The notes: generated by a model not told the origin, from the letters alone. A stretch of 64,000 nt of DNA from SELP01 sp035969385 (GCF_035969385.1 NZ_JAYKKJ010000010.1:62001-126000); one strand, 5' to 3'; counted from the first letter of the stretch, positions 8,927 to 17,050 are shown. Program-made: numbers and translations.

Positions 8927-9142
8927 ATGAATCCTGTCCGTCAAAAAATCAAAGATACCTTCGACCAACTTGAAGTGGTGATGAAAGAGCAGAAACATTT
9001 GGACATCCAAAATGGATTATTCAAAGAGGTTCTGCCACTAGTCGCCAAAGCGTCAAAATATTGGCGTGTTCTCGATGACGAACACCGCGATTATCTCAAT
9101 TGTATACGCGACACAATCTCAGCGGGAAAACGCTGGGAATAA
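8927..9142 (+). CDS. Small conserved-looking hypothetical protein
   Basis: This 71-residue soluble, helix-rich protein has no family I recognise. The ATG at 8927 is chosen because AAAGGAA lies about 6 bases upstream; a TTG at 8891 lacks such a site. It is charged throughout and ends RDTISAGKRWE, with no membrane segment, signal peptide or cysteine pair. It sits alone between the divergent hsdM operon and the excisionase-like gene. It could be an accessory or regulatory protein of the island; the function is unknown. Confidence 0.6.
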   Translation: MNPVRQKIKDTFDQLEVVMKEQKHLDIQNGLFKEVLPLVAKASKYWRVLDDEHRDYLNCIRDTISAGKRWE

Positions 9143-9180
9143 TCATGCGAATGGCAGGTGTTGATACACCTGCCTCATAT

Positions 9181-9369
9181 TCATTCAATAAAAGATTTTA
9201 TCTTTTCAAAATCATAAAAAACACGACCACCAATGAATTTCTTTTCAAAAAACTCTTCATGCTTTCCTGATGAATTCCATGTTGCCAAAGTGTTTGGTTT
9301 CAAACCTAAATATTTCGCTGCATCACTCCGCGAAACTAATCCACACGGCAAAACTCTTATTTCTTCCAT
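9181..9369 (-). CDS. Excisionase/AlpA-like helix-turn-helix protein
   Basis: This 62-residue protein has a winged-helix excisionase layout: GLVSRSDAAKYLGLKPNTLATW is the recognition segment (about 10-31) and GRVFYDFEKIKSFIE the C-terminal strand and helix. Such proteins bind beside attachment sites to direct tyrosine integrases toward excision, or act as transcription factors. It is divergent from the integrase with a 199-base gap, matching a recombination-directionality role. The small size and position are the main support. Confidence 0.65.
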   Translation of the reverse strand: MEEIRVLPCGLVSRSDAAKYLGLKPNTLATWNSSGKHEEFFEKKFIGGRVFYDFEKIKSFIE

Positions 9370-9416
9370 TTCCTAAACTCCCGTTATTTACAACCTCCCT
9401 TCAACAGTGAAAACTA

Positions 9417-9445
9417 TTGACTTTTGGTATTAATATTGATACGAT
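9417..9445 (+). promoter_or_regulatory. Putative sigma-70 promoter of the integrase gene
   Basis: TTGACT at 9417-9422 and TACGAT at 9440-9445 are separated by 17 bases, close to the housekeeping consensus. This lies 123 bases before the integrase ATG, leaving a long leader in the 199-base gap, which otherwise holds only AT-rich sequence and the GAAGGAG ribosome site. Confidence 0.5.
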
Positions 9446-9568
9446 GATTTTACTCACAGGAGCAATAAATTTGCTTTCCGCGAGTTCCCCAAAACATATC
9501 ACACTTTATCAGCGACGGCAATTAATTTTTGCGCGTTGTTGTTTGGTTTTTCAAAAGAAGGAGAATAA

Positions 9569-10729
9569 ATGAGTAAAAAAATATCGAAACGAAATTTGCA
9601 AAAATTGGAGGTAGGTAAAAGTATTACTGGAGAAGGTTTGGAAGTCAGGAAGACAGCAAAGGGACTTGTTTTCTATGCATCCACACAAGTTCACGGTAAG
9701 CGGTTACGTGATAAACTTGGTTATGAGCGTCATGGTATGAATCTCACAAAAGCGCGGACCAAGTTAAAAGAACTCACACTTTCAGTTCCTGAAAATATCG
9801 ATACTTCAGTTGCGAAATTGAACATCACGTTTTCGGAGGCAGCAGATAATTATATAAATGCATTATTTGAAAGTGGCGGCAAAAACATCAAGCAAAAACA
9901 GCAACAATTAAAGATGCATTTGGTTCCGTTCTTCGGGAAAACCAAGATCAAAGCGATGAAAACTTTCGACGTTCAACGCTATGGACATTCACGTTTGCAA
10001 GCAGGAGTGACTGTTGCAACGGTTAACCGCGAGTTTGCCACCCTGCGTCATATGCTAAACTCTCTTTCCGACAGGGGTGTGGTCGAAACGAAGCATATTT
10101 CTGTGAAAAATAAAAGCGGTGAGACTAAACGAAGAAAAACGTTCTCGAAAGAACAGATCAAAGCAATGTTGAAGTGCGCCGCTAATGATCATGATCGTTA
10201 CACCTATTTTTTTGTGTTGATTGGTTTTCAAACATCCATGCGTCACAGCGAAATTCTGAGAATACGGTTCGAACATTTCGACTTTGATAACCGGACACTC
10301 CACATACCAGAGGCGAAAGCAGGGAGCAGGATCGTTCCTGTTCATACATCGTTGTTAGATGTGATCAGCAAAGAGAAAGAACGCCGAAATGTCGAGCAAG
10401 GATATCTGTTTGACGCGAAAAGCGCGACAGGTCACCGCACATACATGAAAAAGCAATTTAACCGAGTCTTGCATGCTGCTGGTTTGTCGGAGAGTGGATT
10501 TACTCCGCACAGCATGCGCCACACTGCGATCTCAATTTTGATGCGCGGAAAACTGTCGATAGCAGATGTCCAAGTGATTAGTGGACATAAGTCAACTCAG
10601 ATGTTGCTGCACTACACGCATCACAACACGGATGCAGTCGCTCAAGGTGTTGCCACACTGGCGGAAGCAACGGCGTCCCACACATCCGAATCGGAAGATG
10701 GATGGTTCGCAAGTGATGACGCTGCATGA
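9569..10729 (+). CDS. int: Tyrosine-type site-specific integrase
   Basis: This 386-residue integrase has an N-terminal arm-binding region, a core-binding SAM-like domain (about 85-170), and a catalytic domain with all the expected residues: R225 (SMRHSEIL), K250 (EAKAGSR), H314 and R317 (HSMRH), H340 (SGHKS) and nucleophile Y349. It catalyses insertion and excision of the island. GAAGGAG is 7 bases before the ATG. The gene ends about 100 bases from the 3' end of tRNA-Thr, the expected position relative to its attachment site. Confidence 0.95.
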   Translation: MSKKISKRNLQKLEVGKSITGEGLEVRKTAKGLVFYASTQVHGKRLRDKLGYERHGMNLTKARTKLKELTLSVPENIDTSVAKLNITFSEAADNYINALFESGGKNIKQKQQQLKMHLVPFFGKTKIKAMKTFDVQRYGHSRLQAGVTVATVNREFATLRHMLNSLSDRGVVETKHISVKNKSGETKRRKTFSKEQIKAMLKCAANDHDRYTYFFVLIGFQTSMRHSEILRIRFEHFDFDNRTLHIPEAKAGSRIVPVHTSLLDVISKEKERRNVEQGYLFDAKSATGHRTYMKKQFNRVLHAAGLSESGFTPHSMRHTAISILMRGKLSIADVQVISGHKSTQMLLHYTHHNTDAVAQGVATLAEATASHTSESEDGWFASDDAA

Positions 10730-10755
10730 ATCACCCAACTTCACACAAACTTCAC

Positions 10756-10788
10756 ACGCGTCTTTCGGAAATCCTGAAAGGCGCGTTT
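10756..10788 (+). terminator. Hairpin after the integrase gene
   Basis: ACGCGTCTTTC and GAAAGGCGCGT form an 11-bp stem with one G-U pair around a 9-base loop, followed by only a short T run. It is a plausible terminator for the integrase and may also stop read-through from the tRNA side. Confidence 0.55.
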
Positions 10789-10831
10789 ATTCGCTATATA
10801 TAGTGATTTTATGGGTGTTTTGAACTATATA

Positions 10832-10860
10832 TGGTGCCCCCAGAGAGACTCGAACTCCCG
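10832..10860. other. Presumed attachment site at the tRNA-Thr 3' end
   Basis: The T arm and acceptor 3' end of tRNA-Thr mark the island-chromosome junction next to the integrase. The exact crossover core cannot be set because the opposite end of the island, which should carry a partial copy of this sequence, is outside the window. Confidence 0.55.
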
Positions 10861-10907
10861 ACCCACTGATTACAAATCAGTTGCTCTACCAGCTGAGCTA
10901 TAGGGGC
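10832..10907 (-). tRNA. tRNA-Thr (anticodon TGT)
   Basis: The complement folds as a full cloverleaf. The acceptor GCCCCTA pairs with TGGGGGC (one G-U pair), the anticodon arm is ACTGA-TTTGTAA-TCAGT with anticodon TGT, and the T arm is GGGAG-TTCGAGT-CTCTC. A genome-encoded CCA occupies 10834-10832. The gene is intact although the island adjoins its 3' end, as expected when an integrase rebuilds the tRNA end on insertion. Confidence 0.97.
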
Positions 10908-10954
10908 ACTCGGGCAGGGATTTACGCGGGCGGCGCGGCCCTTGCAACCCTGTT

Positions 10955-12604
10955 TCAGCGGTTCGCCCGCGCCAAAAGACCGACTGCGATCAGCCCCACC
11001 GCCACGATCATCAGTGCGGCAGTCGACGCCTCGGTGATATTTTCAAGGCTGGCCTTTTCATGCACCCGCGTCGCCAGCGTGTCATAGTTGAAGGGGCGCA
11101 GCAGCAGGGTCGCGGGAAGCTCCTTGACGCAATCCACGAAGACAAGAAGCAAGGTCGACCCGATCGAGGCGCGGATCAGCGGCACATAGACGCGGCGCAA
11201 AGCCCCGCCCGCCGTTTGCCCCAGCGACCGCGCGGCCATCGGCAGCGACGGTGACACCCGGCCCAGCGCCGCGTCCGCCGCCCCCTGCGCAATGGCAAAG
11301 AACCGCACCACATAGGCGACGACCAGCGCCGCCGCGCTACCGGTCAGGATCAGTCCGGGGTCCCAGCCCGTCGCGCCCCAGATCGCATCGGCCACCCGAT
11401 TGTCCAGCGCCGCCAGCGGCACCAGAATGCCCAGGCCCAGAACTGCCCCCGGCGCGGCATAGCCGATCGCCGTGACCGGCATCAGAAGCCGTGGCAGACG
11501 ATAGCCCGACAGCCGGACCCCATAGACCATGAAGACCCCGCCAAGCACGGTAAGAAAGGCCGCAATCCCGCCGACCGCAACCGTGTGCCACAGCGCCCGC
11601 ACCAGCCCCGGCGCGGCCCAGTCCGAGGCGTCGAACGCATGGCTGAGAAGGACGCCGACCGGCAACAGGAACCCCGCCGCGAAGGGCAGCAGGCAGGCCA
11701 GCGTCGCCATCCAGCCCGCCAGCCCCGGCAAGGGCGTCGCCGTGACCGGCCGAAGCCCGCGCGCCGATCCGTAGACCCTGCTCTTGCGGCGGCTGATCTT
11801 TTCCAGCGTCACCAGAAGGACCACCAGCCCAAGCACGACCGTGGCCAGTTGCGCCGCACCGCCAAGGTTGCCGCCCTGAAGCCAGACGGTGAAAATCCCC
11901 GTCGTCAGCGTCTGGACCGCGAAATAATCGACCGTGCCGAAGTCATTGACCGTTTCCATCATCACCACGGCCACACCGGCGGCGATGGCCGGGCGGGCCA
12001 GCGGCAGCCCGACACGAAGAAGCCGCCCAAGGGGACCGACGCCCAGCGCGCGGGCGACCTCGAACCCGGCGCCGCTTTGTTCGCGGAACGCCGCGCGGGC
12101 AAGAATGTAGACGTAGGGGTAAAGCGAGGCGGCAAGCACGATAATCGCCGCCGTCCGGGTCCGGATCGCGGGGAACCAGTAATCCTGCGCATTGTCCCAG
12201 CCAAAGGCGGTCCGAAGCGCCGTTTGCACTGGCCCTGCGTATTCAAGGAAATCCACCAGCGCAAAGGCCCCGACATAGGCCGGCACCGCCAATGGCAGCA
12301 AAAGCGCCCATTGAATCCAGCCCACCCCGGGAAAACGATACATCGTCACCAGCCAGGCCGCGCCGGTGCCGATGGCCGCCGTCAAAAGCCCAACCCCGAA
12401 CATCAGGATGGCGGTATTGCCCAGATACCGGGGCAGCGTCGTGCGCATCAGGTGCGGCCAGATATTGTCCGTCGGCGTCGCCGCGAACCAAAGGACCGCC
12501 ACGATTGGCAGCAGGACAAGAACGGCGATCACAACCGCCCCGACCGACCAGGGATCGGTGCGGAACCGGCGCGGTGTGAATATCTGACCAGTTTGCTCGG
12601 ACAT
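10955..12604 (-). CDS. Ferric-iron ABC transporter permease (FbpB/SfuB-type)
   Basis: The product is 549 residues with about 12 predicted membrane segments in two homologous halves, each with the binding-protein-dependent permease module: EVARALGVGPLGRLLRVGLP in the first half and MAARSLGQTAGGALRRVYVP in the second. This fused double permease is typical of iron(III) importers of the FbpABC family, which pass iron from a periplasmic protein to the cytoplasm. No binding protein or ATPase is adjacent on this side, and the gene faces the tRNA. A thiamine-type permease (ThiP) is the main alternative. Confidence 0.85.
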   Translation of the reverse strand: MSEQTGQIFTPRRFRTDPWSVGAVVIAVLVLLPIVAVLWFAATPTDNIWPHLMRTTLPRYLGNTAILMFGVGLLTAAIGTGAAWLVTMYRFPGVGWIQWALLLPLAVPAYVGAFALVDFLEYAGPVQTALRTAFGWDNAQDYWFPAIRTRTAAIIVLAASLYPYVYILARAAFREQSGAGFEVARALGVGPLGRLLRVGLPLARPAIAAGVAVVMMETVNDFGTVDYFAVQTLTTGIFTVWLQGGNLGGAAQLATVVLGLVVLLVTLEKISRRKSRVYGSARGLRPVTATPLPGLAGWMATLACLLPFAAGFLLPVGVLLSHAFDASDWAAPGLVRALWHTVAVGGIAAFLTVLGGVFMVYGVRLSGYRLPRLLMPVTAIGYAAPGAVLGLGILVPLAALDNRVADAIWGATGWDPGLILTGSAAALVVAYVVRFFAIAQGAADAALGRVSPSLPMAARSLGQTAGGALRRVYVPLIRASIGSTLLLVFVDCVKELPATLLLRPFNYDTLATRVHEKASLENITEASTAALMIVAVGLIAVGLLARANR

Positions 12605-12699
12605 ATGGCTCGGTTATCGGAAACCGGTTTCACTGTCCAGAAATGACGTTATACTGCCCAAAACGAAAACCGGAACACGAACGACGGGCAGGTCGGGAA

Positions 12700-13578
12700 A
12701 TGCAGATCGTCTACCATATCGGGGCTAATTGCACCGATGAGGAGCGGCTCCTCAAATCCCTTTTGAAGAACGCGCAGTCCTTCACCGATCAGGGAATCAA
12801 GGTTCCCGGGCCGGGGAAATACCGCCGCCTGATCCGCGAAACGATCCAGAACCTTGACGGGGCGGCGCCCGCCCCCGACACCCGCGATATCCTGCTGGAT
12901 GCGATCCTTGACGACGAACAGGCCAACCGCGTGGTGATGAGCCACGACCGGTTCATCTGTTTCCCGCACCGGGTGTTCGAAGAGGGGCGGTTCTACGGCC
13001 TTGCCGAACAAAAGGTCACCGGCCTGTCCGACCTGTTTCCGCAGGACGATCTGGAATTGTTCATCGGTATCCGCAATCCGGCCACCTTTGTTCCGGCGGT
13101 GTTTCGTGACTGCGACAACCGCAACGACTTTGCCCAGTTTTTGGGGGGGATCGCGTTGGACGACATTCGTTGGTCCAGCCTGATCGCCCGCATCCGGGCC
13201 GCTGTCCCGCGCGCCTCGGTCACGGTCTGGTGCAACGAAGACACGCCGCTGATCTGGGCGCAGTTGCTGCGGGAACTGTCCGGCGTCGACCCGCTGACCC
13301 CGATCAAGGGCGGGTTCGACTTGATCCAGTCGATCATGACCGACGAGGGCATGAGCCGGTTTCTGGCCTACATCAAGGGCCATCCACCAAAGTCGGAATT
13401 GCAGAAACGGCGGATCATCTCGGCCTTCCTCGACAAATTCGCCAAGGATGACGAGGTGGAAGAAGAATACGACCTGCCCGGCTGGACCGAGGCGGTCATG
13501 GACCGGCTGACCGAGCTTTACGACGACGACGTCCACGAAATCGCCCGGATGCCGGGGGTCAATTTCATCGCGCCCTGA
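12700..13578 (+). CDS. Conserved hypothetical protein with weak sulfotransferase resemblance
   Basis: This 292-residue soluble protein starts at the ATG at 12700, which begins the well-formed strand MQIVYHIG. That opening recalls the HIG-x-x-KTGT phosphosulfate loop of bacterial sulfotransferases, but the Lys-Thr-Gly-Thr part is replaced by NCTDEERLL. LFIGIRNPATFVPAVF (about residues 121-136) resembles the second sulfotransferase motif with its RNP. If it is a descendant, the cofactor loop is degenerate, so catalysis is doubtful. It is divergent from the iron permease with a 95-base gap and is followed by a strong hairpin. I cannot assign a function. Confidence 0.7.
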   Translation: MQIVYHIGANCTDEERLLKSLLKNAQSFTDQGIKVPGPGKYRRLIRETIQNLDGAAPAPDTRDILLDAILDDEQANRVVMSHDRFICFPHRVFEEGRFYGLAEQKVTGLSDLFPQDDLELFIGIRNPATFVPAVFRDCDNRNDFAQFLGGIALDDIRWSSLIARIRAAVPRASVTVWCNEDTPLIWAQLLRELSGVDPLTPIKGGFDLIQSIMTDEGMSRFLAYIKGHPPKSELQKRRIISAFLDKFAKDDEVEEEYDLPGWTEAVMDRLTELYDDDVHEIARMPGVNFIAP

Positions 13579-13608
13579 CCAACGGCACATGATCGGGCCG
13601 AAAACGCA

Positions 13609-13631
13609 AAAGGGCGCCGCCGGCGCCCTTT
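13609..13631. terminator. Bidirectional terminator
   Basis: AAAGGGCGCC-GCC-GGCGCCCTTT is a perfect 10-bp stem with A and T tracts at its base, lying between convergent genes ending at 13578 (+) and 13654 (-). It can serve both strands. Confidence 0.85.
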
Positions 13632-13653
13632 GTCGTTGAGGCCCAAGGCCGGG

Positions 13654-13905
13654 TCACATGCCCAGCGCGGCCTTGTACATTTCCAGCATCGCCTCTTCCT
13701 CGGCCAGATCGTCGGGTTCGCGCTTGCGCAGCGCGATCACCTTGCGCATGACCTTGGTGTCATAGCCCCGGCCCTTGGCCTCGGCCATCACCTCTTTCTG
13801 GGCGTCGGCGATGTCTTTCTTTTCGGCTTCAAGCCGTTCGAAGCGCTCGATGAACTGGCGCAGTTCTGCGCCATAGACGCCGCCGCTGGATTCGTTTTCG
13901 GACAT
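13654..13905 (-). CDS. gapR: GapR family DNA-binding protein (DUF2312)
   Basis: This 83-residue protein belongs to the DUF2312 family, whose characterised member, GapR of Caulobacter, is an essential nucleoid-associated protein that binds overtwisted DNA ahead of replication and transcription. It has a long N-terminal coiled-coil helix (LRQFIERFERLEAEKKDI), the signature AKGRGYDTKVMRKVIALRK and a short acidic tail. I prefer the ATG at 13905 (MSENESSGG) over one ten codons upstream because the family starts there. It is monocistronic. Confidence 0.92.
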   Translation of the reverse strand: MSENESSGGVYGAELRQFIERFERLEAEKKDIADAQKEVMAEAKGRGYDTKVMRKVIALRKREPDDLAEEEAMLEMYKAALGM

Positions 13906-14050
13906 TGGACCCCCGGACCTGATCGGACGTTGCATTCAAGGCCCCTTCCCTAGCCCGCCGCGCCCGGTCCTGCAAGCCCGCTTGCCCTTGCCAGTCGGGG
14001 ACGACGGGTCTAGGCAGTCGGCGGCAAATGAAACGAAGGGAACGGGCAGG

Positions 14051-14266
14051 ATGGAACTACTGGTTTGGATCGGTGCAGGCATTTCGGTCGTGGGGCTGAT
14101 CGGCATTGTCTGGAGCATTTTTGCCGTGGCCAGTGCCCGCAAGGCCGGGCTGGACGACGACGCCCTGCGCGCGCGGATGTCGCGTATCCTGCCGATCAAC
14201 ATCGGGGCGCTCTTGTTGTCGATCCTTGGGCTTCTTCTGGTTCTGGTCGGGGTCATCCTGACCTGA
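14051..14266 (+). CDS. Small two-helix membrane protein, hypothetical
   Basis: This 71-residue protein has two strongly hydrophobic segments, about 3-24 and 49-70, separated by a charged loop ARKAGLDDDALRARMSR. The ATG at 14051 is preceded by GGGCAGG and opens directly into the first membrane helix. I recognise no family. It lies divergent from GapR and convergent with the FadJ-like gene, with 10 bases between stops. Confidence 0.65.
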   Translation: MELLVWIGAGISVVGLIGIVWSIFAVASARKAGLDDDALRARMSRILPINIGALLLSILGLLLVLVGVILT

Positions 14267-14276
14267 GCGACCGGGG

Positions 14277-15623
14277 TTAGACGGTCGGCAGCGCCTCGAA
14301 CCCGGCGGCGTATTTGACCGCCTCGCCGACCAGCGCGGGCGCCTCCCAGATACGGCTTTCCTTGGCCCAATGGGCCATATCCCGCTTCAACCCTAGTAGC
14401 CCGAACTGCACCGAAGTGCGCATCGGCCCGCCGCGCCAGCGCGGGTAGGACATGCCATGCACCGCGATGGCGTCGATGTCCGAGGCGCGAGCGATAACGC
14501 CCGCCTCGACCATCCGGCACCCTTCGGCCATCAGAGCGGCGACCACCCGCCGCTGCACCGCGTCATGGCCGCGCGACGGGGCACCACCCGCAACCCGATG
14601 CCCGAACGGCACTTGGGTGAACCCCAGATCCAGCAAAGCGCGGTCAATCGCCTCGGGCGTCACGCCAAGACTGGCCAAATGGTCCACCGCCGCCCGCAAG
14701 GCCCGGCGCAGCCGTTCGGCCACCGCCTCGCCCTCCGGATGCAGCGCCCACCCTTTGCCGTCTTCGCGGGACAGAAAGCGCGGGTCGATCCGGCGCTCGG
14801 CCCGGAACATGTGGCGCAGCGCATGGGATTGCGGCCCCGACCGGCATTCCTCATGCGCGACCGCTTCGAATTCCATTCCGGCGACGAAGGGCAAGAGGAT
14901 CGCCGCCTCGACACAGTCGGCAATGCGGCGCGGCGCAAGATAGCGGGATTGCCGCAGCGCGGCCTTGCGTTCCGAGACCAGCCGCAAATAGGCCTCCGGA
15001 TCGGCAAAGCCGTCGCGCCTGTCCCGGCTGGCCACCACCGGCGCGCCAGATGCCAGCTTGGCCTTCAGGAAATGCACCCCGCCGGACAGCGGTTCCCCCC
15101 GCACGATCCCGTCCACCAACCCAGCCTTTTGCGCCGCACCGGGTTTGATCGACTGGCCGCTCATCAGCATGTTCAACGCCTGCGCCGCCCCCACGATCCG
15201 CGGCAAACGCTGGGTGCCGCCCGCGCCCGGTACAAGGCCAAGGGTCACATCCGGCAGGCCGATCACCGCCTCGGGGTCGGACAGGCGCCAGCTGCAGGAC
15301 AGGGCAAGCTCCAGTCCTGCGCCAAGGGTGCTTCCGGTCAGAACTGCAATGGTGGGAAATGGAAGGCGTTCGATCTGATCGCAAACTTCGCGCAGGGTTG
15401 GCGCGGCGATGGGGCCGTCCAGCTCGGCCAGATCCAGCCCCGCGGACAAGGGACCGCCGGACGCACCAATCACCGCGCCGACAACACCGGGACGGTCGGC
15501 AAGGAGGCGCAAAAGCGAATGAAGCTCGGACCGCAGGGCCGCGCCAAGCGCGTTTACCGGCGGATTGTCCAGGGCAATCACGGCGATCCCGTCATGGATT
15601 CGGGATTTCACCAAACCAACCAT
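14277..15623 (-). CDS. FadJ-like enoyl-CoA hydratase/isomerase lacking the NAD-binding dehydrogenase domain
   Basis: This 448-residue protein is a shortened beta-oxidation multifunctional enzyme; full FadJ/FadB are about 700. An N-terminal crotonase domain (about 1-190) has the oxyanion-type GASGGPLSAGLDLAEL and GAGLELALSC with the first catalytic Glu. At the second catalytic position GLPDVTLGLVPGAGG shows Asp where the family has Glu. After RHMFRAERR the sequence jumps to C-terminal dehydrogenase-helical parts (PEAIDRALLDLGF, then RASDIDAIAVHGMSYPRWRGGPM). The Rossmann fold with its catalytic histidine is absent. The frame is intact, so this is a domain deletion. It may act only as hydratase or isomerase. 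Confidence 0.85.
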   Translation of the reverse strand: MVGLVKSRIHDGIAVIALDNPPVNALGAALRSELHSLLRLLADRPGVVGAVIGASGGPLSAGLDLAELDGPIAAPTLREVCDQIERLPFPTIAVLTGSTLGAGLELALSCSWRLSDPEAVIGLPDVTLGLVPGAGGTQRLPRIVGAAQALNMLMSGQSIKPGAAQKAGLVDGIVRGEPLSGGVHFLKAKLASGAPVVASRDRRDGFADPEAYLRLVSERKAALRQSRYLAPRRIADCVEAAILLPFVAGMEFEAVAHEECRSGPQSHALRHMFRAERRIDPRFLSREDGKGWALHPEGEAVAERLRRALRAAVDHLASLGVTPEAIDRALLDLGFTQVPFGHRVAGGAPSRGHDAVQRRVVAALMAEGCRMVEAGVIARASDIDAIAVHGMSYPRWRGGPMRTSVQFGLLGLKRDMAHWAKESRIWEAPALVGEAVKYAAGFEALPTV

Positions 15624-15716
15624 TCAGACCGCCCCCAGCTTTCCCCGTGCTGATCCCATTAGGCAAGACGACGGCACAAGAGGCAAGGGCTACTTGGCTG
15701 ACGAAACGGCGCCCGT

Positions 15717-15950
15717 CTAGACCGGCAGATTGTCGAACATGTCCTCGACAGCCTCGTCCACCAGCTTCTGATCAAGCGCCAATAGGTCGAGAGGGATCGG
15801 TTCACCCGCCGATTTCAGGGCGGACAGCAGCCGGTGCAAACGTGGTTGGGCGGCAAGTCGGCGGGAGGGGTTCTTTTCGATCAGCGACAGGATATCTTCG
15901 ATCTCTGCCCTGATCTGTCCGGGGTCGGAGGAGATGTGGTTCATGATCAT
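15717..15950 (-). CDS. Small conserved hypothetical protein
   Basis: This predicted 77-residue soluble protein starts MIMNHISSDPGQIRAEIED; the ATG at 15950 has GAGG 5 bases upstream, while a TTG at 15998 lacks one. It is helical and acidic, with no recognised motif. It is isolated between the FadJ-like gene and the ArsR regulator. A longer N-terminus cannot be excluded. Confidence 0.6.
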   Translation of the reverse strand: MIMNHISSDPGQIRAEIEDILSLIEKNPSRRLAAQPRLHRLLSALKSAGEPIPLDLLALDQKLVDEAVEDMFDNLPV

Positions 15951-16040
15951 CTGCGCCTCGAAATTGCGAACGCGGACCAGCCCGCGCTTCGCCTCCAAGC
16001 CTAGACACGGCCCGGACAGGCCGCCATGACACAGGTCAAA

Positions 16041-16358
16041 TCACGCAGGCGGCACCGGACAGAAGACATCATAAAGGCGTTCAAGGATCGGTTCGACGCG
16101 CGGGTCCGAAATGCGATAGCGGATGATCCGCCCATCCCGGTCACAGCTGACCAGCCCCTCGGCCCGCATCCGCGCCAGTTGGCCGGACACATAGGACTGG
16201 CTTGCGCCAAGCGCCTCTTCCAACTCTCCCACCGATCGTTCGCCGCCAACAAGGGCGCACAGCAACCGCAGGCGCGCCGGGTTGGACAGCACCTTCAGGA
16301 CCTCGGCCGCTTCATCCGCAGCTTCGTCCATGGCATCGGAAAATTCAGCAACAGCCAT
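16041..16358 (-). CDS. ArsR family persulfide-responsive repressor (SqrR/BigR-like)
   Basis: This 105-residue winged-helix regulator has the ArsR core VLKVLSNPARLRLLCAL and recognition helix SQSYVSGQLARMRAEGLV. Cys34 and Cys100 are 66 residues apart, the same spacing as the redox pair of SqrR (Cys41/Cys107) and BigR (Cys42/Cys108), which form a polysulfide or disulfide bridge with reactive sulfur and release DNA. A third cysteine is at 72. It is divergent from YeeE/YedE and Blh genes, the usual BigR/SqrR targets. Function is inferred from cysteine spacing and context. Confidence 0.85.
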   Translation of the reverse strand: MAVAEFSDAMDEAADEAAEVLKVLSNPARLRLLCALVGGERSVGELEEALGASQSYVSGQLARMRAEGLVSCDRDGRIIRYRISDPRVEPILERLYDVFCPVPPA

Positions 16359-16373
16359 CTTCTACCACCCAGT

Positions 16374-16385
16374 ATAATTAATTAT
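16374..16385. promoter_or_regulatory. Palindromic operator candidate for the ArsR regulator
   Basis: ATAATTAATTAT is a perfect 12-bp AT-rich palindrome 15 bases upstream of the regulator ATG in an otherwise GC-rich region. BigR-type repressors bind AT-rich imperfect palindromes and repress both divergent units, so this is a likely autoregulatory site. The rest of the 266-base gap shows no further structure. Confidence 0.55.
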
Positions 16386-16624
16386 TAGCATAGTTACATA
16401 TTTCATTCTTGCAATGCTTCCCGCATTTCCTATCTTGATCGGACAGAGATTCGCACTCTCGATCCGATAGGCCAAATTGACCCTGACAGGCTGCAACCTG
16501 CCATGGAAACGGGCTTTGCTGCAAGCGGGACGCGCTGGCGGACGGTGACGGGGCGGTCTTGGGGCAGCGGGCCAAACAGGTCTGGCTGTCGTCTCGCCAG
16601 AACGGAAACATCGGGAAGACTGGA

Positions 16625-17050
16625 ATGCAGGAAGATTGGTTGTGGGGGCTCGCAGGCGGCGGGCTGATCGGGACCGCCGGGGCGGTTTATCTTTTGGTCA
16701 ATGGCCGGATCATGGGGGCCTCGGGGATCATCGGCGGCGTCGTTGACGGGTCCGCGGGCAAACAGACGTCGGAACGGCTATGGTTCATTGCGGGGCTGTT
16801 CGCGATCCCGCTGATCCTGACGTTCTTCATCGGCAGGCCGGAAACGAACCTGACGCCGAACCTTGCTGCCGTCATCGGAGCCGGGCTTCTTGTTGGGGTC
16901 GGCACCCGGATTGCCAACGGCTGCACCTCGGGTCACGGGGTCTGCGGGATCTCGCGGTTCTCGCTGCGCGGCATGGTCGCGACGGTTTTCTACATCATGG
17001 CGGGTGGCCTGTCCGTCATCCTGTTCAAGCACATCCTGGGGGTGGTCTGA
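16625..17050 (+). CDS. YeeE/YedE family membrane protein, N-terminal-half type
   Basis: This 141-residue protein has about four membrane segments and the family signature GTRIANGCTSGHGVCG, whose cysteines are thought to handle thiosulfate or related sulfur species. YeeE/YedE proteins import sulfur compounds; in this two-gene form each half supplies part of the channel. I start at the ATG at 16625 (MQEDWLWGLAGGG) because it opens into the first membrane helix. Its stop overlaps the next gene's ATG by one base, so the two are translated together. Confidence 0.88.
   Translation: MQEDWLWGLAGGGLIGTAGAVYLLVNGRIMGASGIIGGVVDGSAGKQTSERLWFIAGLFAIPLILTFFIGRPETNLTPNLAAVIGAGLLVGVGTRIANGCTSGHGVCGISRFSLRGMVATVFYIMAGGLSVILFKHILGVV

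Larger units (their letters stand above)
1..10831. mobile_element. Low-GC genomic island integrated at tRNA-Thr (right part only)
   Basis: The first 10.8 kb is visibly AT-richer than the rest and holds mobile-element and defence genes: a serine recombinase, a Rep-like HUH protein, a type I restriction-modification operon, an excisionase-like protein and a tyrosine integrase. The composition switch falls at the 3' end of tRNA-Thr, the classic target of tyrosine integrases, and the integrase is the last gene before it. The left border is not in the window and I found no second copy of the tRNA 3' end inside it, so total size is unknown. Boundaries are inferred. Confidence 0.85.
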
